Shown here in pieces: positions 35,595 to 46,209 of a stretch of DNA of 64,000 bases. Position 1 is the first letter of the stretch. Every line of letters begins with the position of its first letter. A program made the translations under genes and the position numbers. The DNA comes from Brachionus manjavacas (Eukaryota; Rotifera; Eurotatoria; Ploima; Brachionidae). Under the pieces are notes generated by a model, which made no database searches, had not been told where the DNA came from, and saw nothing but the letters and a program-made list of their open reading frames with translations. Location of the stretch: NCBI GenBank assembly GCA_019054805.1, contig JAHQIY010000027.1, positions 806,001-870,000 of the forward strand, written 5' to 3'.

Positions 35595-38059
35595 TTTTCT
35601 AATTGTTTTTTAGAATTCAATTTTTTTAAAAATGAAACTGAAATTTTCAAGTTTAAATACCCAGACATTCATTTTAGTATCACTAAAAAACATTTACAAA
35701 TCATTCTAACTGCTGATTAATGACATCATTATGATCAAGCAAAATAAAAAGACTGCTATTTACTTAACACAAAGATAAGGTTGAGAAAGCAAATTTTTAT
35801 TAATTAAAAAGTTTCAGATTAGATAAATTTCAGTATAGTTTCATAGATAAATTGAAATATGTTTGACTTTGAGAAATATTGTCATAATTTTTTAAAACAA
35901 CTAAAAAAATAGACTAATGAATAAAATAGAAATTTTTGAGTTTATTTAATGCTTATTTAAATGTATTTTTCAGTAGGCTTATTTTATTTTCAACATTGTT
36001 CCATTTATTGAATCTGACAATAATCATTCTACCAAAAACCGTCTCTGAGCCTGCAAATCATTGAATTTATTTTTTCACAAAAATTTAAACCTTTGAATTT
36101 AAAAAGAAAAAAATTAAAAAAATTAATTGAACAGAGCGATTTACTATTTAGGAAACTTTAACAATTCAATAAAAATTTTTAAAATGATTCAAAATTATAA
36201 AAGGTCTTTAAAGAATAGCTTGTGAACTTGGTGGCCATTTATTTTCCTACTGTCTCATGATGTCCTCCTTAAGAAATAAAAAGTATTGAATATTAGGGTA
36301 TGATCAGAAAATGATAAAATTATGAAAATGTACATTTTTTGATATAAAATTTTGTCTATTTTTCGAAAATATTAATGACTTTTTAAATTTTTTATATTTT
36401 CGCATGCTCTATGCTCAGGTGTGACACATACCCTGACCCTTAAAATTGTCCTCTGTGGTCAAGAAAATCCGAAAACCAGTTTGATATATCAATTTGTGGA
36501 GAATTTTATCCTGATTAAAATGAGCTATTGTTTGTTTTAATCGGATGATTTTTGAAGGATTTATGTTAAAAAAACAAAAAAAATTTAGGATTTTATTAAA
36601 AAAAGTGAAAATTCAGTAAAATGATCGTTTTTTAAATATCTTTCGACCCTAATTAGATATTGACCTGAAATTTACCCGTTAGAATTACGTGTCAATGCAT
36701 AAAATTGTAAAAAAAATATGAAAAATAATACCATCTAAACCATGTTATTTTGTTAATTTAACTTTTTTAAAAAGATTTAATTGTGCATTGAGTTCAAAAT
36801 TCAATTTTTATGCTGCCTAAAAAATTAAAGCTAGAAATAAGCTTTTTATTCGAATTTTTAAATTTGATGCGGCATCTAATCCAAAAATAAAAAAAGGAGA
36901 AAAAAATTTAAAATTTAAAATTTATTCTTTTAAGTTACTTTGGCTTTTGGAGCATTTTTCAAACTAAATTTCAATATTATGTGTTGACAGAGCATTTTAG
37001 ACATAGTCTTTTAGTTATAGCTAATAATATTCAAAGAATGATTTGGAATTAATTGCTTTATTTATATAAAAAAAACCAACAACAAAATATAACACAATAA
37101 AACTCTCTTTTTACTCATTAATTTTAAATTTCTTTATTAAAATTAGAACAATATTTAGATACTTAATTAAGGTTTACAAAAGAAATCCAATGGAGTCAGA
37201 ATTAAACATGTTTTTACACGTTTACTTTCGGAGCATTACTTAAACAACATTTCAATTTTTTAATTATTAATTTTTCGAAATTTAGAGTTATTGTCAAATA
37301 CAAAATTACAGGAATTAAAGTCGATCTTTTTTTATTTTAAAATTAGACAAAACAGACAAGACAACAGAAAGTTCAGGAAAAAAATTTTTTTTTTATTCTA
37401 AATTATTTTAAAATTAATCTTTAGAAAGAATACGTGTCACAATCACGACAATATCGAAAGTCATCCAAAAGTTTTTCTTTTTTTCAATGTGATTTAAGAG
37501 AAATTAAATAAAGATAAAGCACTATTTTATCAAATAAATTAATTAAAAAAAAATTTAATCATTTAAAAAGTTTTTTAACATTAATTAGCGCTGATGGCAA
37601 AAAAGGTCGAATGTTTTTTTTATTTCATCTCTTATAAAATTTGAAAAATTAAAAATTATAGCTTGTAATTCAAAAAACTTTAATTTAAGTTAACTTTAAT
37701 TTATTTTAAGTTTTTTGTCTTAACTATTTTGAATATTAATTTTTTCAAAATCAATAATTATGCTTTTTTTTTAATTTTTCAAAACAAACCAATTTAATTA
37801 AATAAAAAAATTGGAATAAAAATTTTAATAAACAGATACAATGTTTGCTATTGTTGTTCTAGACCTATATAAATTATTCTTATAATTGAAACTAAATTAA
37901 CTAAATAGTCTATATTTCATTTTTATCACTTATTTGTATCATTAATTTTGTCTTTAATTTTACTTTTTGATTTTTATACATCGTCAGAATTGGCGTTAAA
38001 TGAAATAAATAAATAAATATATAAATTATTTTTTTACCAAAAAATTGATTGATTTTTAA
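35595..38059. other. Intergenic region upstream of NOS copy C
   Basis: 35645-35661 carries the GGTATTTAAACTTGAA word (minus strand) shared with copy B. The rest is AT-rich with no supported gene. 37979-38024 is a plus-strand tail (GGCGTTAAATGAAATAAATA) resembling the NOS intron 6 tail family. Confidence 0.5.
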
Positions 38060-38317
38060 CAGACTTGTTTTTAAGTCACAAGTCTTAAGTCAAATCAAGT
38101 CAAGTCAATGACTTGAAATTTTTTTATTTTTTTAGTGAAGTTTAGTCGAGTCAACTAATTTTCTGATTTTTAAACTAAAAAATAAATATGATTTTTTATT
38201 TAATCCAAAAAAAGTTTAGTTTTAAAATCAGAAAATTAGTTGACTCGACTAAACTTCACTAAAAAAAAAAAAAAATTTCTGACTTAGACTTAAAACTGTG
38301 ACTTAAAAAAAAGTCTG
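38060..38317. mobile_element. hAT-type MITE, copy 1
   Basis: 258 bp with terminal inverted repeats starting CAGACTTGTTTTTAAG and long inner complementarity (arms around GTTGACTCGACTAAACTTCA). It is flanked by near-matching 8-mers ATTTTTAA and ATATTTAA. It is the same family as 48287-48607. Non-coding, so it would depend on a hAT transposase elsewhere. Confidence 0.75.
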
Positions 38318-39318
38318 ATATTTAATTATTTTTCTGCAAAAAAATTTCATACAAAATTCAAAAATTAAAATATTCGATCAATCGAGAAAATTTTATTTAT
38401 TTGTTTTATCAGATTAAAAAAAAAAAAAAATAAAAAAAAAATCAAAAATAGAAGAAAAACAAAATTTTTCAGAACTTAATTTTTTTCAAATTAAACAAAA
38501 TAAGAGATTTATGAAAGAAAGAGTTGAAAAAATTTTACGTCTACCAAGTGATGGCTCAAACGAACATTGAAAACGTTTTTAATGAAATTTTAATTTTAAT
38601 TAAAAAAATTACAGAGAAATAAAACTAAATTTTGAATTGCAAAATTTCAATATTCATTATTATAGTAAATATTTCCTTAAGCTATTTATTTGACTTTTTT
38701 TTGATTTTTTAAGCTTAAAATTTGGAATTTAAATTTTCGCAAACTTTATATTTTTTTTCTAATTTTTAAAAATTCATTTTAGATAATTTAAGTTATTTTA
38801 ATTAGATCGAGACCCTATTAACCCCTCAGATAACCTCTTTTAGATATCTCGACTAACAAATTATATTATGACATATTTTTTTATAATAACATTCTTTGGT
38901 TTGTAAAATCGTTTTTCAAAGTTATTGATATTAAGGAATTTTTTTCATTTTTTTTGGATTTAATCCTCGGGAGCCTCTGACACCTTTGAATATTTTAAAG
39001 CAATTTTAAATCAAAATTTTAAGCTTAAGCATCTAAAAAAAAAGTCATTTTCATTTAATTAGTAACAATTAGTATAATTGATAGAGATTTTAATTAGAAT
39101 CTGATATTTAAATCAATTTTTTCTTTTGATTCAAATTTCAAATTAATAATTAAATTGAATTTACAATACAAGTATACTTTTAAATAGTTTTTTGAATAAA
39201 TATTGATCTCTAACAATTTATATAGTTTATAGCGAAGAATATCAACAATGGGGTGTATTACAATTAGATTTTTTATTATTTTTAAAATCTTTCGAAATAT
39301 GATAGTTTATTTTCAAAA
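38318..39318. other. AT-rich intergenic stretch
   Basis: No gene or clear repeat seen; homopolymer runs and low-complexity sequence only. Confidence 0.5.
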
Positions 39319-40132
39319 TTTTTTAAATATTTCTTAAATGTTGATTAAAAATGGGTTGAACAGAAGGAGCAAATTAGGATAAAATAAGATAGTATTTGAA
39401 ATGATAATAATAAATATAAAATTTCAATAAAAAATGATATATAATATGAGATAAAGCAAAATTTTTGTTTTAATTTAAGCAAAATATGATAAATAAAATA
39501 AAGTGTTAGAGTTCGAAAAATCAGACGATAAAGCTAGGATAGCATTGAATAATTTGAAGATCCTTTGTAATATTATTTCATATAATTGAAAAGATAAGTC
39601 TTTAAAGTGCGTATTAATTCAAATGCTAATTTGAATTTAAATTACTTAACTAGGAATTTATTTATCTTGATTTTCTTCTATATTTAATTTAGATTTTTTA
39701 TTTTTATTTAATTTTAGTTTGTTTGATTTTTTATCAGCTTTGCTTCGATAAAAATTAGCAACAATGTTAAAAAGGGAAGTTAAAAAAGAAAGTTAAAATA
39801 AATTTTTTTTCATTTAGATTTATTAAATGTATTGTGTCTAAATGTCTTGAATGATCGGAATTTACAAGTTGATTCGATCATATTTTTTAATTTTTTTAAA
39901 TGAATTAAATTTATAAAAAAATCTGCTTTTTTAAAATTTGTTACACTTGATTCATTTTAAAACATTTTAGAAAATTAAATAAAAGTGAATATGAAAAAAA
40001 AATCAAAATAAAGAATAAGCAACTAAAATTTAAAAATCAGTTCTAAATGCTTGATTCGAAAAAATCTGTTGTCAAATAAGTTGTCATGAAAAGAAAATAT
40101 GATCTATATGCAAAAATCACTGTAGTAACTAT

Positions 40133-40202
40133 CAGAGTTGATTTTTCTTAGATTAATAAAAACGTCACTTTGACTTAAACTTGTGATTAAAAACAAGTCT
40201 AG
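40133..40202. mobile_element. hAT-type MITE remnant
   Basis: About 70 bp keeping both ends of the MITE family (CAGAGTTG at left, AAAACAAGTCT at right) with the middle deleted. Confidence 0.5.
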
Positions 40203-40317
40203 CAATAATTTTTCACTCTTTTATTTTATTTTTACTATTTTAACTTTTTCATTTTTGTGGTGTCTTGACAAAGACAACACAAAAAGTCACCATCTGATTC
40301 AATCAGTTTCTTTTTAT

Positions 40318-40425
40318 TGTGACTGACTGACGCGCATACGCAGATATTGCTGCAACCAAGCAGTTATGTCTGCTATCTCAGTATTTACATTTTTATTCGC
40401 ATGCGTTAGTCAACCACAATATTAA
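40318..40425. repeat. Imperfect inverted repeat with GC-richer ends
   Basis: Ends TGACTGACGCGCATACGC and GCATGCGTTAGTCA are imperfect complements about 100 bp apart. It could be a small fold-back element. Confidence 0.35.
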
Positions 40426-40948
40426 TTCAATTTTATATCTGATTCGAACCACATTTTGTACACTTTTCTATTTATACGGAATGAACAATTTTATTTACTT
40501 CGGCCTAATCTTTTTATTCTAATTTTAGAACGGCCGTTTTCATACTTTTTAAAAAAAAGAATCTCTTAACAATAAAACCTTTTATTTGTTAACTGATTTA
40601 TAAACACAATTTTCATAATTTTTTATTATTTTTTTAATTTAATTTTATATGATTTAATTTTTTGTGTTTGAATTTCAAAATGTATCCAATGTTGAGATAA
40701 CATTTAAAAAGTGCCTGTTACAAATATTTATTTCAGTTTCAAAAAAAATTTATAATTTTAAGTTAAAATTGAAAGCATGGAAATCTGTTTTTTTTTTTTA
40801 AATGAATTTTGACTTTATGCTGTAGTTCTCTCAATAACTACATCACCGACTAAAGCCAAATTAAATGTCCACAATTTCACAGTGCAATACTATGATCTCA
40901 TGCGCTTGGCGAGTCGCTAGTATTTAACACTCTGTAGAACTAGACAAT

Positions 40949-40990
40949 CTGAAGGAGCTTTTGCTCGGTACAGAAAACAAACAAAAAAAA
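40949..40990 (+). mobile_element. Non-LTR 3' tail with family hairpin
   Basis: CTGAAGGAGCTTTTGCTCGG followed by TACAGAAAAC and an A-rich tail: a plus-strand retroelement 3' end. Little else of the element was recognised upstream. Confidence 0.6.
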
Positions 40991-41321
40991 AAAGACTTAG
41001 AGGAGCGATAGGCAATATTTATTTAAATAAAGACGTTTATCCATCCATCCATAGATAAAGATTTGATCATTATTAGTATTGATAGAATTATTATTTTATA
41101 TTAGTTTCTTTCTTTTTCTAATTTTTTATATAGGCTTGAAGTGGCCATTTATCAATAAAGTTATTATTACATTAATTTAATTTATTTTCTTTATTATTTG
41201 TGTTATTATTATAAAATTAATAATTATTTACTTAAACAATATTTAACGCACTTTATTTTATTAGGCATTTATTTTAAATAGACATTCTCTTTAATTTATT
41301 TTTTCATATATTTTTCATAGA

Positions 41322-41466
41322 TTGACAATGAGCTTAAATTTAATACTAAAAATTCTTTCATGTCCTTGTGTTTTCTTTACTTTTTTACAAAATATTATTA
41401 ATACTAAGTAAAGGACACATAAGGACATGAAAGAATTTTTAGTATTAAATTTAAGCTTATTGTCAA
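41322..41466. repeat. Fold-back repeat with about 50-bp arms
   Basis: Starts TTGACAATGAGCTTAAATTT and ends with the near-perfect complement. The arms are about 50-60 bp around a short spacer (about 41372-41405). A strong hairpin, probably a small MITE. Confidence 0.7.
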
Positions 41467-41539
41467 AAGCTCATTTTTTTATTCTGAACAAATAAAGATA
41501 AACAAATAAATAAAGTTAAAAAAAGAATGAGAGAGGTAG

Positions 41540-41820
41540 AACGAAACATATAAAAAGATAAAAAAACATATATAAAGAAAAAAAAACATAAAGCAAAATT
41601 ATAATTTTATTTCAGGGAAAAAAACATATAATCAGTTGAATAAAAAAGATAAAACACATAAACCAAAATCAAAAATTTTATAAAAGAAAAATAGATATAT
41701 CCAATTGAATAAAAAGGATAAAACACATAAGCCTAAACCAAAAATTTTTTAATTCTTAAATTTAATTTAAGAGAAAAAACACATAAAATCAATTGAAAAA
41801 AAAGATAAACAGCATTAATT
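41540..41820 (+). repeat. Degenerate tandem repeat
   Basis: Three or more imperfect units of roughly 75-95 bp sharing GATAAAACACATAA and CAATTGAATAAAAA-type words. No coding sense. Confidence 0.55.
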
Positions 41821-42219
41821 TAATTTTAATTTCTGCATTAATCATATTGTAAACAAGGACCAGCTTTTCGCTTCCGACCTGCTTTAGGTCTATTTTGAAA
41901 ACATTTTGTAGTTAATAAGCCATTATTAACATTTGCATTTCATATATCGTACTTTCATTAGGTGAGCACTATTACTTTGGCACAGAGTACAATTATTTTG
42001 ATTTGTATGATCGGAGGCTGCGTCATATGAAGATGAAATAAATGTTTTAAGGTCTATTTGGTTGCTAAATTCTTGAACCAAGACCCAGTCTAATTTTCGC
42101 CTCATTTTAATTAATTCAATTTTTTTTAATTATTTTTTTTTAATTTTATGTTTTTTATCTTTTTGAATTTTATAATTTTATGTTTTTTCTCTTTTTGAAT
42201 TTTTTACTTTTTTTTACCA

Positions 42220-42445
42220 TATTTTACCATTTTTTACAAAAATTTACGTAAAAATTAGTAAAAAAAAGTAACTTTTGGTAAAATTTTATTTAATAAATAG
42301 AAACTAATTTTTTCAAATTTTATTAGAAAATAATAAAAAATTCAAAAAATCGGGCTTTTTTTTGGCATTTTCATTTTTACCAATTTTTACGTAACAAAGT
42401 AATTTTACGTAATTTTACGTAAATTTACGTAAATTTACGTAAAAT
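42220..42445. repeat. TTTACGTAAA-rich repeat
   Basis: Clustered TTTACGTAAA palindromes and TTTTTACCA/TGGTAAAA words, ending in four near-tandem units at 42400-42445. The same words form a fold-back at 57870-58440, and a short patch is at 53690-53720. Probably one low-complexity MITE family. Confidence 0.5.
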
Positions 42446-42905
42446 CCACTTGTCAAATCGGTACTGTATATTTTTAAAATTTAATTTGTAAAAGTAAATG
42501 GATTTTTCATTTTTCCATTTTTTAATTTCATGTCTTCATTTAAAAAAATTGAAAATTAAAGAAAGCTTTTATAATAGATAAAATGAAAAAAAATTTAATC
42601 TAAGCAACTTAAGATAAATGAAATAGAGTAAATAAATTAAAGAGTGATGATAGATAGTGATGATTCATACTACTCAATGCTATCCTAGCTTTATCGTCTG
42701 ATTTTTCGAACTCTAACACTTTATTTTATTTATCATATTTTGCTTTAATTAAAAAAAATTTTGCTTTATCTCATATTATATATCATTTTTTATTGAAATT
42801 TTATATTTATTATTATCATTTCATATACTATCTTATTTTATCCTAATTTGCTCCTACTGTTCAACCCATTTTTAATCAACATTTTAGAAACATTTAAAAA
42901 ATTCA

Positions 42906-44724
42906 TCAATTATTTAATTATCAATCATTCAATTCGATGATTAAATTTATATTTATTTTTAAAGTTAAAAAAAGAATATAAAAATTTATTTTTCAATTTT
43001 TCAAAAAATTTCATACTTTTTGTATTCTTTCAAAAAAAAAATTTTGAAAATACATATATGTGTTCCTTGATACATATATTAATGTAATTTACAATTTATA
43101 TCCCTGGATACAAAAATTATTTGATAAATTGCGAATTTGAAAAAAAAATTTTGCTTTATAAACTTTATTAAAAGCCTCTGATACAGAATAAAAATAAAAA
43201 TGCTGGGAAGAAAACACAAATTAAGGAACAGCAAAAACACATAAAACATTTATTTTCAATTTAAATTAATTTCTTGTAAGAAAAATAAGAATGTTGGAAA
43301 AAAAATACAAAATAAACATAAAGTTATTTAAAAAGAAAATTACTTTTTTGAAAAATTACAATTCATTAATCAATTTATATAAAGTAATAAGGCTTAAATG
43401 TAAAACTCTTTCTAATTGCTTTGAAGGTTCAGAAACCAGGAATACTTAGTATATTCTCTTTTGATAGTATTCCACGAGAAAAAAGTGAAACTTGGAAGTA
43501 TAGCAAAAAAACAATTTCGTAAGTTTTTATGAAAAATATTATTTTGTGACGAAGTTTTAGTCTTTCAAGCTGTAAATTGTTACACAACTTAATGAGTTTT
43601 AAAAATAGACAGAGAACTTAAAATAAAGCTGATTCAAAATAAAAAGCAAAATATTTTCTCTTGATTAAAGTCATTATCAACCTTTGTATCATTCCATACT
43701 TGTTGTTTTGGAAAACTGTTCAAATCAATATATCCTCTTGTTTAACTGAGGAATTTTTTTAGAAAATCATTTAAGATTTAGACTCAAAATATGCTTTTAT
43801 CTTATTAAGAATTGATTTTTCTCTTAAATTCTGTCATAACTTCTTTGTATTCATTTAAATTAATAAAATTCTCGCAATTTAATTTTTAATGATAAATAAA
43901 GTCCGTATAATTTCTTCAAGTTCTTACATCGAAATCACACCATACCTGTCACAAATAAACGATGATTAATAAATGAAAATAAGTTTATTTCATTTAAAAT
44001 AAAAGGTGAAATTTTTTTTAATTCATCATATTTATATTTTAAAAAAGTATTTAAAATTTTGATATTTTTGAAATTTTGAAATTTTTGTATTTATTTTTTT
44101 GATATTTAAAGAAATATTTCTTTAGAGTCCATGTCTTTGGGCAAAACTTAACATTCAAAATAAAATCTAATTTTTTGCTATTTTTATTCTCTTCACTAGG
44201 TAAGTTTGAACAGTTTACATTTTGTTCAGCTCTTTTTTAATAATTTTTATTCACCCTTATTTTAATTTTACAAAAATAGACATTTTTGCTGCTCGAAATT
44301 GTTTTAATCAATTCGTTCAAAATAGGTTTTTTTCAAAAAATTAATAAGCCAGTTTAACAAGTAAAATTGACAACAGGTAAGATCTTTTTTTTTCAATTTA
44401 CAAAAGATAATTTACAAAAAATTTTTAAAAAAGATAAAATTTTTTTTTAATCGCCTAAAATTTTTACCAATTAATAAAAATTAAAAAAAACTTTTTTTTT
44501 TTTAAATTTTAATTCAGTTATTTTTAATCAAATCCTTGTACAATTATTAAAATTTATATTGTAGCTTAGGTTCCAAGCTTTTTTATGATATACTTTATAT
44601 AACAGCTTCATATTAAAATTGTTGAAATATTTATCAAAGAAAGGAACTATATCTCATTGCTGATCTAAAATTTTAAATTTTTGCCTACATTTTTTTTTGA
44701 AGAAATTTGAAAAATTTCTATTGT
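42906..44724. other. AT-rich intergenic stretch
   Basis: No supported gene. Low-complexity sequence with scattered short words (CACATAAAACAT) also seen in the tandem repeat at 41540-41820. Confidence 0.45.
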
Positions 44725-45925
44725 AAATTACGGAAGCAGTCTCTCAAGGTTTTGCTGTGGATGTAGTCTATACGGGTTTTGCAAAGGCGTTTGATAAAGT
44801 TTCTCACAGGAAACTCCTACACAAGCTTAGATTTTTTGGCCTTGGACAAAGAATTGTTGAGTGGATTCGTTCATTTTTAACTGGAAAATCACAAAGAGTC
44901 GTTCTTGGTGATGCGAGTTCTAGCTGGGTTGGTGTTGAAAGTGGAGTTCCACAGGGCTCTGTTTAAGGTCCTCTATAAAAATAAGAGGACCTTAAACGAG
45001 ATCATTTCAAATAGTTGTGAAGCATATGCTGATGATACAAAGATTATATCAGTTATAAAAAAATTTGATTCAGTCCTTGAGCTTCAAAACGACATTGATA
45101 AAGTTTGCAAATGGTCTGAAGATTGGTCTACTCAGCTTAATGTTGAAAAGTGTAAAGTTCTTCATAAAGGCCACAGCAATAAAAAGTTTAATTACTCAAT
45201 TTATTCTCAGGCTCTAAATAAGTCAGATTGTGAAAAGAACTTAGGAATTTTCATTCAAGATGATTTGAAATGGGACACTCAAGTAAAAAACGCAACGTCG
45301 AAAGCAAATCGTTTATTAGGAATGATAAGAAAATCGTTTAAATTCCCTACGCTCGAGTTGATTAGGTTACTATACTGTTCACTTGTCAGACCGCACTTAT
45401 AATACGCGATTAGCTCTTGGTGTCCTTATTTTGAAAAAGATGTGAATGGGCTGGAAAAAGTACAAAGAAGAGCGTCAAAATTAGTTCATGAACTGCGTCA
45501 TTTAGACTACTCGGAACGACTATCAAAGTTAAAATTAACCGACTTGAAAACAAGAAGAGTATGTGGCGATTTGATTCAAATGTTTAAGATAGTTAATGGT
45601 ATAGAGATTGTGAATTTTATCAATTATAGTCTAAACACCAAGATGGATAATAGAAGATATGAGTTGAGAAGACACAGACAGAACCTTACACGAGAGCTAG
45701 TTAGGAGTTGTCTTCCTAGATTTAACTTTTTTATTAACAGGGTTGTCAATGAGTGAAATAAACTACCGGAAGAAATTATCAACTCAAGGAATACAAACAG
45801 TTTCAAAGCAAATCTTGATGTTTGGATGGCGAAACGATTTGAAGCGACTGCTATAGCTCATTAGAGCTCTGCTTGGGTGACTCCAAGCTGCAGTTTACAC
45901 TACTACTGCTACTACTACTAAAAAA
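44725..45925 (+). mobile_element. CR1/L2-like retrotransposon, 5'-truncated at the RT
   Basis: Starts within the RT palm (FAKAFDKVSHRKLL, SGVPQGSV). The segment after GSV is replaced by a local inverted duplication (44961-44997), then the frame resumes with YADDTKII and runs through thumb and C-terminus (45023-45860) with single stops near 45401 and 45756. The 3' end has two hairpins (AGCTCATTAGAGCT and GCTTGG/CCAAGC) and an ACT/CTG trinucleotide tail (about 45898-45921), as in the 6975-10453 element. Confidence 0.8.
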
Positions 45926-46209
45926 CACCAAATAAAACAAATATATTAAATAAACTATTTTAATTGATCATCTTGATGCGTTTAGACTTTGCTTTCCTGC
46001 TAAACGCCATGCTTATTTTTATAATTAGTTTTTTTTTGTAAATTTTGGAAAAAAATTTTTTCTTAATTCTATAAACACTTTTTTAAAAATTAAAAAAAAT
46101 CTAAAATTTTTTTGTACAAAGAGAAAAAATTTAAAAATAATCTTGAAGAAAAAAATATTTTATTAATTTTGAAAGGCTAAAGGAAAAAAATTATTTTTGA
46201 CTAATCTAT

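Larger units (their letters stand above)
39319..42905 (-). mobile_element. 3.6-kb inverted-repeat-bounded element with MULE-like relic
   Basis: Arms of about 230 bp at 39319-39550 and 42675-42905 are inverted repeats of high similarity (both contain AAATGGGTTGAACAG and CGATAAAGCTAGGATAGC). Inside, minus-strand 42105-41845 encodes a decayed Cys-containing segment (CTLCQSN, KVRYMKCKC) and a basic stretch (RPKAGRKRKAGPC) like the one in the MULE-type element at 62.2-63.2 kb. Long terminal repeats fit MULEs. No clean target duplication was found. Other repeats have inserted in it (40133-40202, 40949-40975, 41322-41466). Confidence 0.5.
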
